Shown: positions 35,137 to 44,380, counted from the stretch's first letter. The stretch: DNA of 64,000 bases from an uncultured Lachnospiraceae bacterium (GCA_910576535.1 CAJTKK010000009.1:62001-126000); one strand, 5' to 3'. Notes: generated by a model not told the origin, from the sequence alone. Program-made: numbers and translations.

Positions 35137-36327
35137 ATGGTTATTGGTGTGAAATTATTTAAGGATATAAAATTATGGAAAAACATTTTCCGCCCGGAGC
35201 AGGACGGGGATGCAGAAGAGATGGAATTCGGGGAAGAAAGCTGGGAAAATATTGAAAAGGACAGAAGTAAATTCGATATTCATGACAGGGGGCAGCGCAG
35301 GGAGTATGCACAAGACTGTAAGGATAAGATCCGGGAGGCGGAACAGGAGCTGGAAAACCTGAATTTCGAGTATGGAAAGGTAACTTCTTATCTGAAAGAT
35401 ATCGAAGAAATAGAGGCTCTGCCGGAAGAGGAAAGGGCGGAGCTGAATGCCAGTGCGGAAAAAATACAGGAACTGGAAAGCAGACGGGGCGTTTATCTGG
35501 AAAAGAAAAACCGTATGAGCGATGAAAAATACCACCAGATGGAGCGGATGGAAGAAGATGCGGAAGCCGGCTTGAAGAAACTGTTGGAAACGGAGGACTA
35601 TCAGAATCTGATCCGGAAGGATATGGGCCGGCTGGATGGGGAAAAACATGCTTATCTTTACCGGAAGGACGAGTTAAAAGGGATGATTGCCGATGCGAAG
35701 GGGATGTCGGTGATCTGCTCGGTGGCGTTGATTGTATGTTATGTTGTTCTTTTTACGTTGCAATATGCTTTGCATATGAATACGCAGATTGGTTTTCTGA
35801 TGACTACCGGGCTGGCGGCGCTGGCGATCACCTTGCTTTTTGTAAAGTATACGGAGTCCGTGAAGGAACTGAAACGGGTGGAAAAAGGGATTAACCGGAT
35901 TATTATGCTCCATAACCGGGTAAAAATCCGTTATGTCAACAATACAAACCTTTTGGATTATCTTTATATGAAGTATAAGGTTTCGTCCGCTAAGGAGTTT
36001 CAAACCTTATGGGAGAAATATAAAGTGGAAAAGGAAGAAAGAAAACGGTACCGGGAAGCGGAACTGGAGCTGGATGAGTGTCAGCAGGAGCTTTTGAATA
36101 TCTTAAAATGCTATCAGGTAAAAGACCCGGCTATCTGGCTGCATCAGACGGCGGCTATCCTGGATAACAAGGAAATGGTGGAAATCCGTCACGGCCTGAT
36201 TATCCGCAGGCAGTCGCTAAGACGCAGGATGGATTATAACAAGGAAATGATTATTGAAAAGACAAAGGGGGAGCTGAAAGAATTGGCGGAAAGATATCCC
36301 CAGTATGCGGGGGAGCTGGGGAGATGA
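35137..36327 (+). CDS. Coiled-coil protein with two transmembrane helices
   Basis: About 396 residues. A long charged coiled coil spans ~50-190 (IREAEQELENLNFEYGKV, AEKIQELESRR). Two adjacent membrane helices follow at ~215-260 (VICSVALIVCYVVLFTLQYAL, MTTGLAALAITLLFVKY), then a second coiled coil to the end. Both long arms would lie on the same (cytoplasmic) side. I chose ATG 35137, with GGGAAAGG just upstream; ATG 35065 would add 24 basic residues with a poor ribosome site. It closes the four-gene cluster and could anchor it to the membrane. Family not recognised. Confidence 0.7.
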   Translation: MVIGVKLFKDIKLWKNIFRPEQDGDAEEMEFGEESWENIEKDRSKFDIHDRGQRREYAQDCKDKIREAEQELENLNFEYGKVTSYLKDIEEIEALPEEERAELNASAEKIQELESRRGVYLEKKNRMSDEKYHQMERMEEDAEAGLKKLLETEDYQNLIRKDMGRLDGEKHAYLYRKDELKGMIADAKGMSVICSVALIVCYVVLFTLQYALHMNTQIGFLMTTGLAALAITLLFVKYTESVKELKRVEKGINRIIMLHNRVKIRYVNNTNLLDYLYMKYKVSSAKEFQTLWEKYKVEKEERKRYREAELELDECQQELLNILKCYQVKDPAIWLHQTAAILDNKEMVEIRHGLIIRRQSLRRRMDYNKEMIIEKTKGELKELAERYPQYAGELGR

Positions 36328-36403
36328 CGAAGAAAAGATGGGGATTTTATCATATATAGTTTTGGCGAAGATATATGGCAATAAATAACTTTATGGTACA
36401 ATA

Positions 36404-36432
36404 TTGCATAAAACATTGAAATAGGGTATAAT
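36404..36432 (+). promoter_or_regulatory. Promoter of the DUF1266-like lipoprotein gene
   Basis: TTGCAT at 36404-36409, a 17-base spacer and TATAAT at 36427-36432, 80 bases before ATG 36513. Confidence 0.7.
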
Positions 36433-36512
36433 ATCCATCAATGCAACTGCAGGCATGACAGTTGCTGGGAGTCTAAAAAGAAAAAAATTACGAAAAAGTG
36501 AGGTAGCGGGTA

Positions 36513-37715
36513 ATGAAAATGTTTAGAAAAGCATCAGTATGGCTTGCTGTAGTTCTTTTAGTAACAGCATTTGCAGGCTGCGGCAAAAAGGAAGCGGACA
36601 AGCCTACGAAAGAATTTGCTTCGTCGGATGGCACGATGAGCGTTATGCTGGCAGAAGACTGGACCAGCGAGGATGCGGGTACGGAAGGGATGATCGGTGC
36701 ATACAGCAAGAATGGCAACGACGGGGTTGTTATTATGCAGTTTGTAAAAGGGGTTGACGCAGTTGGCCTTACCGACGTAAAGGAAGTCATTGAATCTACA
36801 TATCAGGTATCGGAGAAAGAGTCGGCTGATGCAAGTTTAGCGCCAGGGCTTGAAAATACAGAAGCATATAAATGTAAAATAAACTTAGAAGGCGAATCGG
36901 CTGACGGGTATTTTGTTTATGGGGAAACCGGTTATGCTTATTATGCACTGCTGTATGCGGCAGAACGCATGAATGACGATACGATGACATATGTACAGGC
37001 AGTCATGGGTTCTTTTAAAGAGAATGCACCGGAAATCGTGAACAATTCTGCTGTAGAAGCTTCGGATACCATACTTTGGATGAATGGGACATATGCAGTG
37101 CTGACAGCCTTAAACGGCTGGGATTATTCTATGTTCGGAGGTATGCCGGCCAATGACGATTCAATGGCTCTGCAGCAGTCCATGCTGAGCGAATGGTGGG
37201 AGGTGACAGACCGTGCATCAGCGGATGAGACGATTGACTGGCTGTTAAGCGAAGGACACCGTATGGACTTTGCGGAAATGATGGATATGCTGGCAGAAGA
37301 TGGCCTTGGGGATATGCCGGAAGGGGAACGCGCTGATTATCTCCTGAATAATTATACGAATATGACCGAAGAAATTGCGCAACAGTATGCAGATTTTTAC
37401 GCAGTTTATGATGAAAAAGGAATTGACATGATGTCGGCCTGGGATTACAGCCGTGCGATGTCGGTAATAGGCAATGCTTATATTGCAGGCTACTATACCG
37501 AAACGGAAGCTTTGGACAAGTCGCTGGAAATAGCGACCGTAATCCAGACAGCTTTTGATTCATGGGATGCTTTTCAGGACAGCTACATGACAGGCTATGA
37601 ATACTGGGCTGAGGAAAGCAGCGAGGAAAGAAGAGCTGTTTATGAAGAACTGAAAGCAGCGCCCGGCAGTCCTTATAGCTTGGACTGGAATATGACATTG
37701 GAGAAGAGCTGGTAA
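36513..37715 (+). CDS. DUF1266-like lipoprotein
   Basis: 400 residues. The signal peptide ends in lipobox AFAGC (Cys23), so the protein is tethered outside the membrane. Residues ~30-170 form a beta-rich domain (FASSDGTMSVMLAEDW, YFVYGETGYAYYALLYA) like PsbP/DUF1795-type folds. The C-terminal half matches the DUF1266 pattern: ADETIDWLLSEGHR, SAWDYSRAMSVIGNAYIAGYYTETEAL and DSWDAFQDSYMTGYEYW. DUF1266 has no assigned function. The gene has its own promoter and a strong terminator, so it is monocistronic. Confidence 0.8.
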   Translation: MKMFRKASVWLAVVLLVTAFAGCGKKEADKPTKEFASSDGTMSVMLAEDWTSEDAGTEGMIGAYSKNGNDGVVIMQFVKGVDAVGLTDVKEVIESTYQVSEKESADASLAPGLENTEAYKCKINLEGESADGYFVYGETGYAYYALLYAAERMNDDTMTYVQAVMGSFKENAPEIVNNSAVEASDTILWMNGTYAVLTALNGWDYSMFGGMPANDDSMALQQSMLSEWWEVTDRASADETIDWLLSEGHRMDFAEMMDMLAEDGLGDMPEGERADYLLNNYTNMTEEIAQQYADFYAVYDEKGIDMMSAWDYSRAMSVIGNAYIAGYYTETEALDKSLEIATVIQTAFDSWDAFQDSYMTGYEYWAEESSEERRAVYEELKAAPGSPYSLDWNMTLEKSW

Positions 37716-37740
37716 TAAAAAGGAATATTTTGTATTTGAA

Positions 37741-37771
37741 AAGATGGCTGCGGCAGCAGCCATCTTTTTTT
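37741..37771 (+). terminator. Terminator of the lipoprotein gene
   Basis: Perfect 11-bp stem AAGATGGCTGC / GCAGCCATCTT with loop GGCA and a T run. Confidence 0.9.
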
Positions 37772-37826
37772 GCCATACAGGAAAGTCCTTCGCTGAAAGG
37801 ACATAAATTGACAAAGAACCGCAGAT

Positions 37827-37896
37827 GCGCGTGGGACAAAAGCTGCGTTGCTAGAAGTTTTTGGATGCAGGAGTACGTGAAACGTGCTTTTGTTCC
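37827..37896 (+). ncRNA. Conserved structured intergenic motif, copy 2
   Basis: Second copy of the motif at 8421-8489. Here the outer stem is clearer: GGGACAAAAGC (37833-37843) pairs with GCTTTTGTTCCC with a single bulge. CTGCGT can pair with ATGCAG, and ACGTGAAACGT forms a hairpin, giving a three-way-junction-like shape. It lies between the lipoprotein terminator and the purC promoter, about 130 bases upstream of the latter. The rest of this 430-base gap shows no gene. Confidence 0.4.
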
Positions 37897-38023
37897 CGGA
37901 ATGGAAGGGGTTTCCGGGGGATGTGCGCTTTTGTGTTGTAAGATCCGGGCAAAATTCTGGCGAAAATATGAAATATACAGAAAACAGATGGCTTACTGGC
38001 GTTTTTTTTGTCAGAATGGGCAT

Positions 38024-38052
38024 TTGACTTAGAAAAAAAACTGTTATATACT
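38024..38052 (+). promoter_or_regulatory. purC promoter
   Basis: TTGACT at 38024-38029, a 17-base spacer and TATACT at 38047-38052. About 88 bases of leader precede ATG 38146. I could not recognise a purine riboswitch in it. Confidence 0.7.
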
Positions 38053-38145
38053 TCATATTGTCAGGCTATATTTATTTCGTTACAGCCCAGGCATGGCTGG
38101 GCTGCAATTTATTTTGCCGGTATAGAAGGCAGGACGGAGGAAAAA

Positions 38146-38853
38146 ATGAAGAAACTGGAACAGCTTTATGAAGGGAAAGCGAAGAAAGTATATGCGACGG
38201 AAGATCCGGATGTAGTAATCGTAGATTATAAAGATGATGCTACGGCTTTTAACGGGGAGAAAAAGGGTACGATAGTGGGGAAAGGCGTCATCAATAACCG
38301 TATGACGAATCATGTGTTTAAGCTGCTGGAAAAAGAAGGCGTGCCGACGCATTTTATCGAAGAACTGAGCGAACGTGAGACGGCTGTGAAAAAAGTGGAA
38401 ATTGTGCCTTTGGAAGTGATTATCCGTAATGTGGCAGCCGGGAGCTTTTCTAAGAGACTGGGTGTGCCGGAGGGGACTCCGTTTAAAGAGCCTACGATTG
38501 AATTCAGTTATAAAAATGATGAATTAGGTGATCCGTTGATCAACAGTTATTTTGCAGTTGCTTTAGGACTGGCGGACTGGGATGAGATTGAGAAGATCAA
38601 GAAGTATGCATTTAAAGTAAACGAAACGCTGAAAGCTTACTTCCTGCAGGCAGATATTAAGCTGATTGATTTTAAGATAGAATTCGGGCGTTTTCATGGG
38701 GAAATCCTGTTAGCGGATGAAACGTCGCCGGATACATGCAGGCTTTGGGATGTCAATACAGATGAAAAGCTGGATAAGGACCGTTTCCGCAGGGATATGG
38801 GAAATGTGGAGGAAGCTTATCAAGAGGTATTCAAGCGCCTTGGGCTGGACTAA
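38146..38853 (+). CDS. purC: SAICAR synthetase
   Basis: 235 residues with the family start [15 protein letters not shown], the [18 protein letters not shown]-binding segment, [20 protein letters not shown] and [28 protein letters not shown]. It joins CAIR and aspartate with ATP in step 7 of purine synthesis. Start ATG 38146 has GGAGG 5 bases before it. purB follows after 40 bases, an order that places two consecutive uses of aspartate/succinyl chemistry together. Confidence 0.97.
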   Translation: MKKLEQLYEGKAKKVYATEDPDVVIVDYKDDATAFNGEKKGTIVGKGVINNRMTNHVFKLLEKEGVPTHFIEELSERETAVKKVEIVPLEVIIRNVAAGSFSKRLGVPEGTPFKEPTIEFSYKNDELGDPLINSYFAVALGLADWDEIEKIKKYAFKVNETLKAYFLQADIKLIDFKIEFGRFHGEILLADETSPDTCRLWDVNTDEKLDKDRFRRDMGNVEEAYQEVFKRLGLD

Positions 38854-38893
38854 AGGGAACTGTCCGGGAAATATGGAAATAAGGAGAAACGAT

Positions 38894-40327
38894 ATGAGTA
38901 CAGACAGATATCAAAGCCCGCTTTCCGAACGTTATGCCAGCAAGGAGATGCAGTATATTTTTTCGCCGGACATGAAATTCAGGACATGGAGAAAGCTTTG
39001 GATTGCTTTGGCAGAGACGGAAAAAGAACTGGGGCTGAATATCACGCAGGAACAGATTGATGAACTGAAGGCGCATGCGGAAGATATTAACTATGAAGTG
39101 GCGCAGGCAAGGGAAAAGGAAGTGCGCCACGATGTTATGAGCCATGTGTACGCATACGGAATGCAGTGTCCTAAAGCAAAGGGGATTATCCATTTAGGGG
39201 CGACTTCCTGTTATGTTGGCGATAATACGGACATTATTGTGATGACCAAGGCGCTCCGGCTGGTGAAGAAAAAATTAGTGAATGTGATCAAAGAGCTGGC
39301 GGATTTTGCGGATAAATACAAAGCCCAGCCGACGCTGGCGTTTACCCATTTTCAGCCTGCCCAGCCTACGTCCGTAGGGAAGCGGGCGGCTTTATGGATG
39401 CAGGAATTCTGCCTGGACCTGGAAGACTTGGATCATGTGCTTTCTAATATGAAGCTTCTTGGGTCAAAGGGGACGACAGGAACGCAGGCTTCGTTTCTGG
39501 AACTGTTTGACGGGAATCAGGAAGTGATTGATCAAATAGACCCGATGATTGCGCAGAAGATGGGATTTCAGGAGTGTTATCCGGTATCTGGGCAGACATA
39601 TTCGAGAAAAGTGGATACCAGGGCAGCTAACGTGCTGGCAGGCATTGCAGCCAGCGCCCATAAGATGTCGAACGATATCCGTTTGCTGCAGCATTTAAAG
39701 GAAGTGGAGGAGCCTTTTGAAAAAGGACAGATCGGCTCTTCTGCCATGGCCTATAAGCGGAACCCTATGAGAAGTGAAAGAATCGCATCCCTTTCCAGAT
39801 ATGTCATGATTGACGCGCTGAATCCGGCGATTACTTCCGCTACCCAATGGTTTGAAAGAACCTTGGATGATTCGGCGAATAAGAGGATTTCTATTCCGGA
39901 GGCTTTTCTGGCGGTAGACGGTATTCTGGATTTATGCCTGAATGTAGTGGACGGGCTGGTTGTATATCCGAAAGTCATTGAAAAACGGCTGATGAGCGAG
40001 CTGCCGTTTATGGCAACGGAAAATATTATGATGGATGCCGTAAAGGCGGGCGGCGACAGGCAGGAACTGCATGAGAGGATCCGGACCCTTTCTATGGAGG
40101 CGGGAAAAAATGTGAAAGTGGAAGGGAAGGAAAACAATCTGCTGGAGCTTATTGCGGCAGACCCGGCTTTTAATATGACTTTGGAAGAACTGCGCAAAAC
40201 GATGGAACCGGCCAGGTACATTGGGCGTTCCAAGGAACAGGTGGAAGCTTTCCTGTCAAAGGTAATAGCCCCGGTTTTGGAAGAAAATAAGGATTTATTA
40301 GGTGTGAAAGCAGAAATTTATGTATAA
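38894..40327 (+). CDS. purB: Adenylosuccinate lyase
   Basis: 477 residues. The fumarase-superfamily signature GQIGSSAMAYKRNPMRSERI is the mobile catalytic loop with the active serines. HLGATSCYVGDNTD and TLAFTHFQPAQPTSVGKR are the other active-site regions. The start SPLSERYASKEMQYIFS is typical of the longer type of PurB. It splits SAICAR and adenylosuccinate, releasing fumarate. Start ATG 38894 has AAGGAG upstream. A terminator lies at 40344-40382, so purC-purB form one unit. Confidence 0.97.
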   Translation: MSTDRYQSPLSERYASKEMQYIFSPDMKFRTWRKLWIALAETEKELGLNITQEQIDELKAHAEDINYEVAQAREKEVRHDVMSHVYAYGMQCPKAKGIIHLGATSCYVGDNTDIIVMTKALRLVKKKLVNVIKELADFADKYKAQPTLAFTHFQPAQPTSVGKRAALWMQEFCLDLEDLDHVLSNMKLLGSKGTTGTQASFLELFDGNQEVIDQIDPMIAQKMGFQECYPVSGQTYSRKVDTRAANVLAGIAASAHKMSNDIRLLQHLKEVEEPFEKGQIGSSAMAYKRNPMRSERIASLSRYVMIDALNPAITSATQWFERTLDDSANKRISIPEAFLAVDGILDLCLNVVDGLVVYPKVIEKRLMSELPFMATENIMMDAVKAGGDRQELHERIRTLSMEAGKNVKVEGKENNLLELIAADPAFNMTLEELRKTMEPARYIGRSKEQVEAFLSKVIAPVLEENKDLLGVKAEIYV

Positions 40328-40343
40328 AATTTGATAACATTAG

Positions 40344-40382
40344 GCGTATTTTTAAAGCGGATGCTTTGAAGATACGCTTTTT
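40344..40382 (+). terminator. purCB terminator
   Basis: Nested stem: GCGTAT (40344-40349) with ATACGC (40372-40377), and AAAGC/GCTTT inside, followed by TTTTT. Confidence 0.75.
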
Positions 40383-40416
40383 GTACTTGAAAAAAGAAAG
40401 GAGTTAAGCGGCAGTT

Positions 40417-41820
40417 ATGGGCGGATTTTTTGGAGTGGCGTCAAAAAACGACTGCATTTTCGATTTGTTTTTTGGAACGGACTATCATTCCCATTTAGGG
40501 ACAAGGAGGGCCGGAATGGCGGTTTACGGGGAAAAGGGATTTGACCGTTCCATACATAATATTGAGAATGCTCCCTTCCGGACGAAATTTGATAAAGACG
40601 TGAATGAAATGGAGGGGTATATGGGGATTGGATGCATTTCCGATTATGAGCCGCAGCCCCTTATCGTGCGTTCCCACCACGGGACTTATGCGATTGAAAC
40701 AGTCGGTAAAATCAATAATACGGATAAAATTGTGGATACGATTTTTAAGACGGGGAATGCCCATTTTCTGGAGATGAGCGGCGGCGACATTAATGCAACG
40801 GAATTGGTGGCTGCCATGATCAACCAGAAAGAAAACCTGGTGGAAGGCATCCGGTATGCGCAGGAATTGATCGAAGGCTCCATGACGATCCTTTTGATGA
40901 CGCCAAAGGGAATTTATGCGGCGAGGGACAGGATGGGGAGAACACCGGTTTCGATTGGGAAGAAAGACGATTCTTATTGTATTTCATTTGAAAGCTTTGC
41001 ATATCTGAATCTGGGCTATGTGGAAGAAAAAGAACTTGGCCCGGGGGAAATTGTGATTGTGACCCCGGAAGGGCTGCACACATTGGCAAAACCCGGGAAA
41101 GAGATGAAGATATGCACGTTTTTATGGGTGTATTATGGTTATCCTTCTTCTTCTTACGAAGGAATCAGCGTAGAGGAAATGCGTTACCGCTGCGGTTCCC
41201 TTTTGGCCAAAAGGGATGACGTAAAGCCGGATATTGTAGCCGGCGTGCCGGATTCGGGTACAGCACACGCCATTGGTTACTCCAATGAGTCGGGCATCCC
41301 GTTCTCCCGTCCGTTTATTAAGTATACGCCGACCTGGCCCCGTTCCTTTATGCCTACAATACAAAGCAAAAGGAACCTGATTGCGAAAATGAAGTTGATA
41401 CCAGTGCATGACCTGATCCAGAATAAACGTCTGCTGCTGATTGACGATTCTATCGTCCGGGGAACGCAAATGCGGGAAACTACGGAATTCCTTTACCAGA
41501 GCGGAGCAAAGGAGGTTCATATCCGCCCTGCCTGCCCGCCTTTGCTTTATGGCTGCAAGTACCTGAATTTTTCCCGTTCTACTTCGGAGATGGATTTGAT
41601 CACCCGCCAGGTTCTGAAAGAGCTGGAGAGGGAGGGAAGGTTTACCCGCTTAGAAGCATATTCCGATCCGGAAACGGATGAATATAAGGAAATGATAAAA
41701 CGGGTAGGGGAACAATTAAATTTTACTTCCCTGCGGTATCACAGACTGGATGATATGATAGAGTCGGTGGGCATTGACCGGTGCAAGCTTTGCACTTATT
41801 GCTGGGATGGGAAAGAATAG
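40417..41820 (+). CDS. Amidophosphoribosyltransferase-like protein without the glutaminase cysteine
   Basis: 467 residues with the PurF layout. The N-terminal Ntn-type glutaminase domain has HLGTRRAGMAVYGEKG and GTYAIETVGKINN. The C-terminal phosphoribosyltransferase domain has PRPP motif LLLIDDSIVRGTQM at 339-351. True PurF matures to an N-terminal Cys (MCGIFG); here the start is MGGFFGVAS, so the nucleophile is Gly. Glutamine hydrolysis should be lost; ammonia-dependent or altered activity is possible. The CKLCTYCW cysteines near the end recall the iron-sulfur site of Bacillus PurF. Shine-Dalgarno AAAGGAG is unusually far (about 13 bases). It lies between purB and purA; a catalytic PurF must be encoded elsewhere. 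Confidence 0.85.
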   Translation: MGGFFGVASKNDCIFDLFFGTDYHSHLGTRRAGMAVYGEKGFDRSIHNIENAPFRTKFDKDVNEMEGYMGIGCISDYEPQPLIVRSHHGTYAIETVGKINNTDKIVDTIFKTGNAHFLEMSGGDINATELVAAMINQKENLVEGIRYAQELIEGSMTILLMTPKGIYAARDRMGRTPVSIGKKDDSYCISFESFAYLNLGYVEEKELGPGEIVIVTPEGLHTLAKPGKEMKICTFLWVYYGYPSSSYEGISVEEMRYRCGSLLAKRDDVKPDIVAGVPDSGTAHAIGYSNESGIPFSRPFIKYTPTWPRSFMPTIQSKRNLIAKMKLIPVHDLIQNKRLLLIDDSIVRGTQMRETTEFLYQSGAKEVHIRPACPPLLYGCKYLNFSRSTSEMDLITRQVLKELEREGRFTRLEAYSDPETDEYKEMIKRVGEQLNFTSLRYHRLDDMIESVGIDRCKLCTYCWDGKE

Positions 41821-41898
41821 AATATATGCTTTGTATTTTTAGCCGGTAAAGAATATAAGTATAGAGGCGGAAAAAGAGATAGGAATAAACGATAACAG

Positions 41899-41933
41899 TA
41901 GGACAAAGAAGCTGATAAAAGCCCTTTGTCCTA
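41899..41933 (+). terminator. Terminator-like hairpin after the purF-like gene
   Basis: 10-bp stem TAGGACAAAG / CTTTGTCCTA with a 15-base loop; the T tract after it is weak. Confidence 0.5.
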
Positions 41934-42074
41934 TTTGATGTAAAAAATAAGGAAAGTTCAGAGCTTATCTCCGCAGCGGTCTATCCCTATGAAAGATATG
42001 CGGCAGGAGCTGCCAAAAAAAAAATATACAGACAAATATAAAATATAATTATGAAGAGTATAAAATATATTGAT

Positions 42075-42103
42075 TTTACTTATAATACAGTATCATGTAT
42101 ACT
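42075..42103 (+). promoter_or_regulatory. purA promoter
   Basis: TTTACT at 42075-42080, a 17-base spacer and TATACT at 42098-42103. Transcription from about 42110 would run at once into the hairpin at 42123-42151. Confidence 0.55.
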
Positions 42104-42122
42104 GATAAAGTAAAAAACAAGG

Positions 42123-42151
42123 AAAACAGGTTTTTTACAGCCTGTTTTTTT
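42123..42151 (+). terminator. Terminator-like hairpin in the purA leader
   Basis: 8-bp stem AAAACAGG (42123-42130) / CCTGTTTT (42141-42148) with a 10-base loop and a run of seven T. It lies after the predicted promoter and 34 bases before ATG 42185, so it may act as an attenuator. If the promoter call is wrong it could simply end the upstream transcript. Confidence 0.5.
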
Positions 42152-42184
42152 GTATGGCAGGCGGATGCAGGAGGAGATAATATT

Positions 42185-43465
42185 ATGGTAAAAGCGGTAG
42201 TAGGAGCCAATTGGGGCGATGAAGGAAAAGGGAAGATTACGGATATGCTTGCGAAGGAGGCGGATATTGTGGTCCGTTTCCAGGGCGGGGCGAATGCAGG
42301 GCATACCATTGTGAACGGCTATGGGAAATTTGCTCTTCATACATTGCCTTCCGGGGTATTTTACGGGCATACGGTAAATATTATCGGCAATGGGGTTGCC
42401 TTGAATATCCCCGTGCTGATTCAGGAAATAAAATCGCTGACGGACAAAGGGGTGCCGGCGCCGAATCTTCTGGTATCAGACAGGGCGCAGATCGTTATGC
42501 CCTATCATATTCTGTTCGACCAGTATGAAGAAGAAAGGCTGGCCGGCAAATCTTTTGGCTCCACGAAGTCGGGGATTGCCCCTTTTTATTCGGATAAATA
42601 TGCGAAAATCGGTTTTCAGGTCAGTGAACTTTTTCATAGGGAGCTGCTGGAAGAAAAGGCGGAAAAAGCGGCGGGGATAAAAAATGTGCTGTTGGAGCAC
42701 TTGTACCATAAACCGCTGATTGATAAAGAGGAACTGCTTGTTACGCTGGACAGTTACCGGGAAATGATAGCTCCTTACGTCTGCGACGTATCCGCCTTTT
42801 TGGATAAAGCGGTAAAGGAAGGGAAGACAGTGCTTTTAGAAGGGCAGTTGGGGACACTGAAAGACCCGGATCACGGCATTTATCCTATGGTTACTTCTTC
42901 TTCCACGCTGGCGGCTTATGGGGCCATCGGAGCAGGGCTGCCGCCGTATGAAATCAAGGAGGTTATTACGGTATGCAAAGCTTATTCTTCCGCAGTGGGG
43001 GCAGGGGTATTTGTATCGGAGATTTTCGGGGAAGAAGCAGAGGAACTAAGGCGCCGGGGCGGAGACGGCGGGGAATATGGGGCGACGACCGGCCGGCCTC
43101 GGCGGATGGGCTGGTTTGACTGTGTGGCTTCCAAATATGGCTGCAGACTGCAGGGGACGACAGATGTGGCTTTTACGGTGCTGGACGTGCTGGGGTATCT
43201 GGATGAAATCCCGGTCTGCGTGGGGTATGAAATTGACGGGGAGATTACTTCTGACTTCCCGGCAACGGCTAGGCTTGCGAAGGCGAAGCCATGCTATGAG
43301 GCGCTTCCAGGATGGAAGTGCGATATCCGGGGAATTAAGGAATATGAGGATTTGCCGGTAAACTGCAGGAATTATGTGGAGTTTATTGAAAAACAGATTG
43401 GTTATCCGGTTACAATGGTGAGCAATGGGCCGGGAAGAGACGATATCATTTACCGGAAGAAGTAA
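42185..43465 (+). CDS. purA: Adenylosuccinate synthetase
   Basis: 426 residues starting with VVGANWGDEGKGKITDML, the GTP-binding P-loop region with catalytic Asp and Lys. NAGHTIVNGYGKFALHTLPSG, SFGSTKSGIAPFYSDKYAK and TTGRPRRMGWFDCVA are further signatures, the last binding IMP/GTP. It makes adenylosuccinate from IMP and aspartate, which PurB then cleaves to AMP. The start was moved in to ATG 42185, after a strong AGGAGGAG. The LysR gene follows after 18 bases. Confidence 0.97.
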   Translation: MVKAVVGANWGDEGKGKITDMLAKEADIVVRFQGGANAGHTIVNGYGKFALHTLPSGVFYGHTVNIIGNGVALNIPVLIQEIKSLTDKGVPAPNLLVSDRAQIVMPYHILFDQYEEERLAGKSFGSTKSGIAPFYSDKYAKIGFQVSELFHRELLEEKAEKAAGIKNVLLEHLYHKPLIDKEELLVTLDSYREMIAPYVCDVSAFLDKAVKEGKTVLLEGQLGTLKDPDHGIYPMVTSSSTLAAYGAIGAGLPPYEIKEVITVCKAYSSAVGAGVFVSEIFGEEAEELRRRGGDGGEYGATTGRPRRMGWFDCVASKYGCRLQGTTDVAFTVLDVLGYLDEIPVCVGYEIDGEITSDFPATARLAKAKPCYEALPGWKCDIRGIKEYEDLPVNCRNYVEFIEKQIGYPVTMVSNGPGRDDIIYRKK

Positions 43466-43483
43466 AGGGCGGAAAGGATGGCT

Positions 43484-44380
43484 ATGGTCAATCACCTGGA
43501 ATATTACAAGGTATTTTATTATGTGGCAAAATATCAAAGCCTGACAGCGGCGGCGGAACACTTGGCGGTTTCCCAGCCGGCAGTGAGCCAGTCCATTAAG
43601 CAGTTGGAAAATGCTGTGGGGGCAAAACTGTTTACCCGTACTTCCAAGGGGGTACGCCTGACAGCGGAAGGGGAACTTCTGGCAGGATATGTGGTAAAAG
43701 GCTATGAGCAGATTGCGTTAGGGGAAAGAAAACTGGCGCAGATGCTGGATCTGGAATTGGGGGAACTGCGCATTGGGGCCAGCGATATGACGCTGCGCTT
43801 TTATCTCCTGCCTTTTTTGGAACAGTTTCATGAAAAATATCCGGGCATAAAGGTGATAGTTTCCAATGCGCCTACGCCGGAAATATTGCAGTATCTGCAA
43901 GAGGGGAGGATTGATTTTGGCGTGGTCAGTACGCCTTTTGAGGAATCCTCCGGCATAGAGTCCGTTAAAGTAAAAGAAATTGAGGATATTTTTATTGGAG
44001 GCCTGAAGTTCATATCATATAAAAATAAAATGCTGGATTTGCAGGAGCTGGAAAAGCTGCCCATAATATCTTTGGAGAAAAAAACGAGTACAAGGAAATT
44101 TATGGATGCTTTTCTGGGACAGAACGGGGTGACGATGAACCCGGAATTTGAGCTGGCTACCAGCGATATGATTGTACAGTTTACCTTGCGCAATATGGGG
44201 GTAGGGAGTATAATGAAGGAGTTTGCGGAAGATTATCTGGAAACGGGAAAGCTCTTTGCCTTACGTTTTAACAAGATTATTCCCAAACGGTATTTTTGCC
44301 TTGTAACAGATAGGAAAACCCCTTTGTCGGCAGCGGGAAGGAAGCTGTTGGATATGATTTGCGGGAGCGGCAGCCTGTAG
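43484..44380 (+). CDS. LysR-family transcriptional regulator
   Basis: About 298 residues. The N-terminal helix-turn-helix reads YQSLTAAAEHLAVSQPAVSQSIKQLENAVGAKLF, followed by TSKGVRLTAEGE and the linker helix. The C-terminal ~210 residues form the ligand-binding domain (ELRIGASDMTLRFYLLPFLEQF, YLQEGRIDFGVVSTPF). I prefer ATG 43484, six bases after GGAAAGG; ATG 43478 touches the ribosome site. It is close behind purA and could be co-transcribed. Its target and inducer are unknown; the usual divergent target gene is absent. Confidence 0.92.
   Translation: MVNHLEYYKVFYYVAKYQSLTAAAEHLAVSQPAVSQSIKQLENAVGAKLFTRTSKGVRLTAEGELLAGYVVKGYEQIALGERKLAQMLDLELGELRIGASDMTLRFYLLPFLEQFHEKYPGIKVIVSNAPTPEILQYLQEGRIDFGVVSTPFEESSGIESVKVKEIEDIFIGGLKFISYKNKMLDLQELEKLPIISLEKKTSTRKFMDAFLGQNGVTMNPEFELATSDMIVQFTLRNMGVGSIMKEFAEDYLETGKLFALRFNKIIPKRYFCLVTDRKTPLSAAGRKLLDMICGSGSL

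Noticed and set aside
42123..42151. Purine or other riboswitch in the purA leader
   Set aside because: The leader between the predicted start and the hairpin is only about 15 bases, too short for an aptamer.
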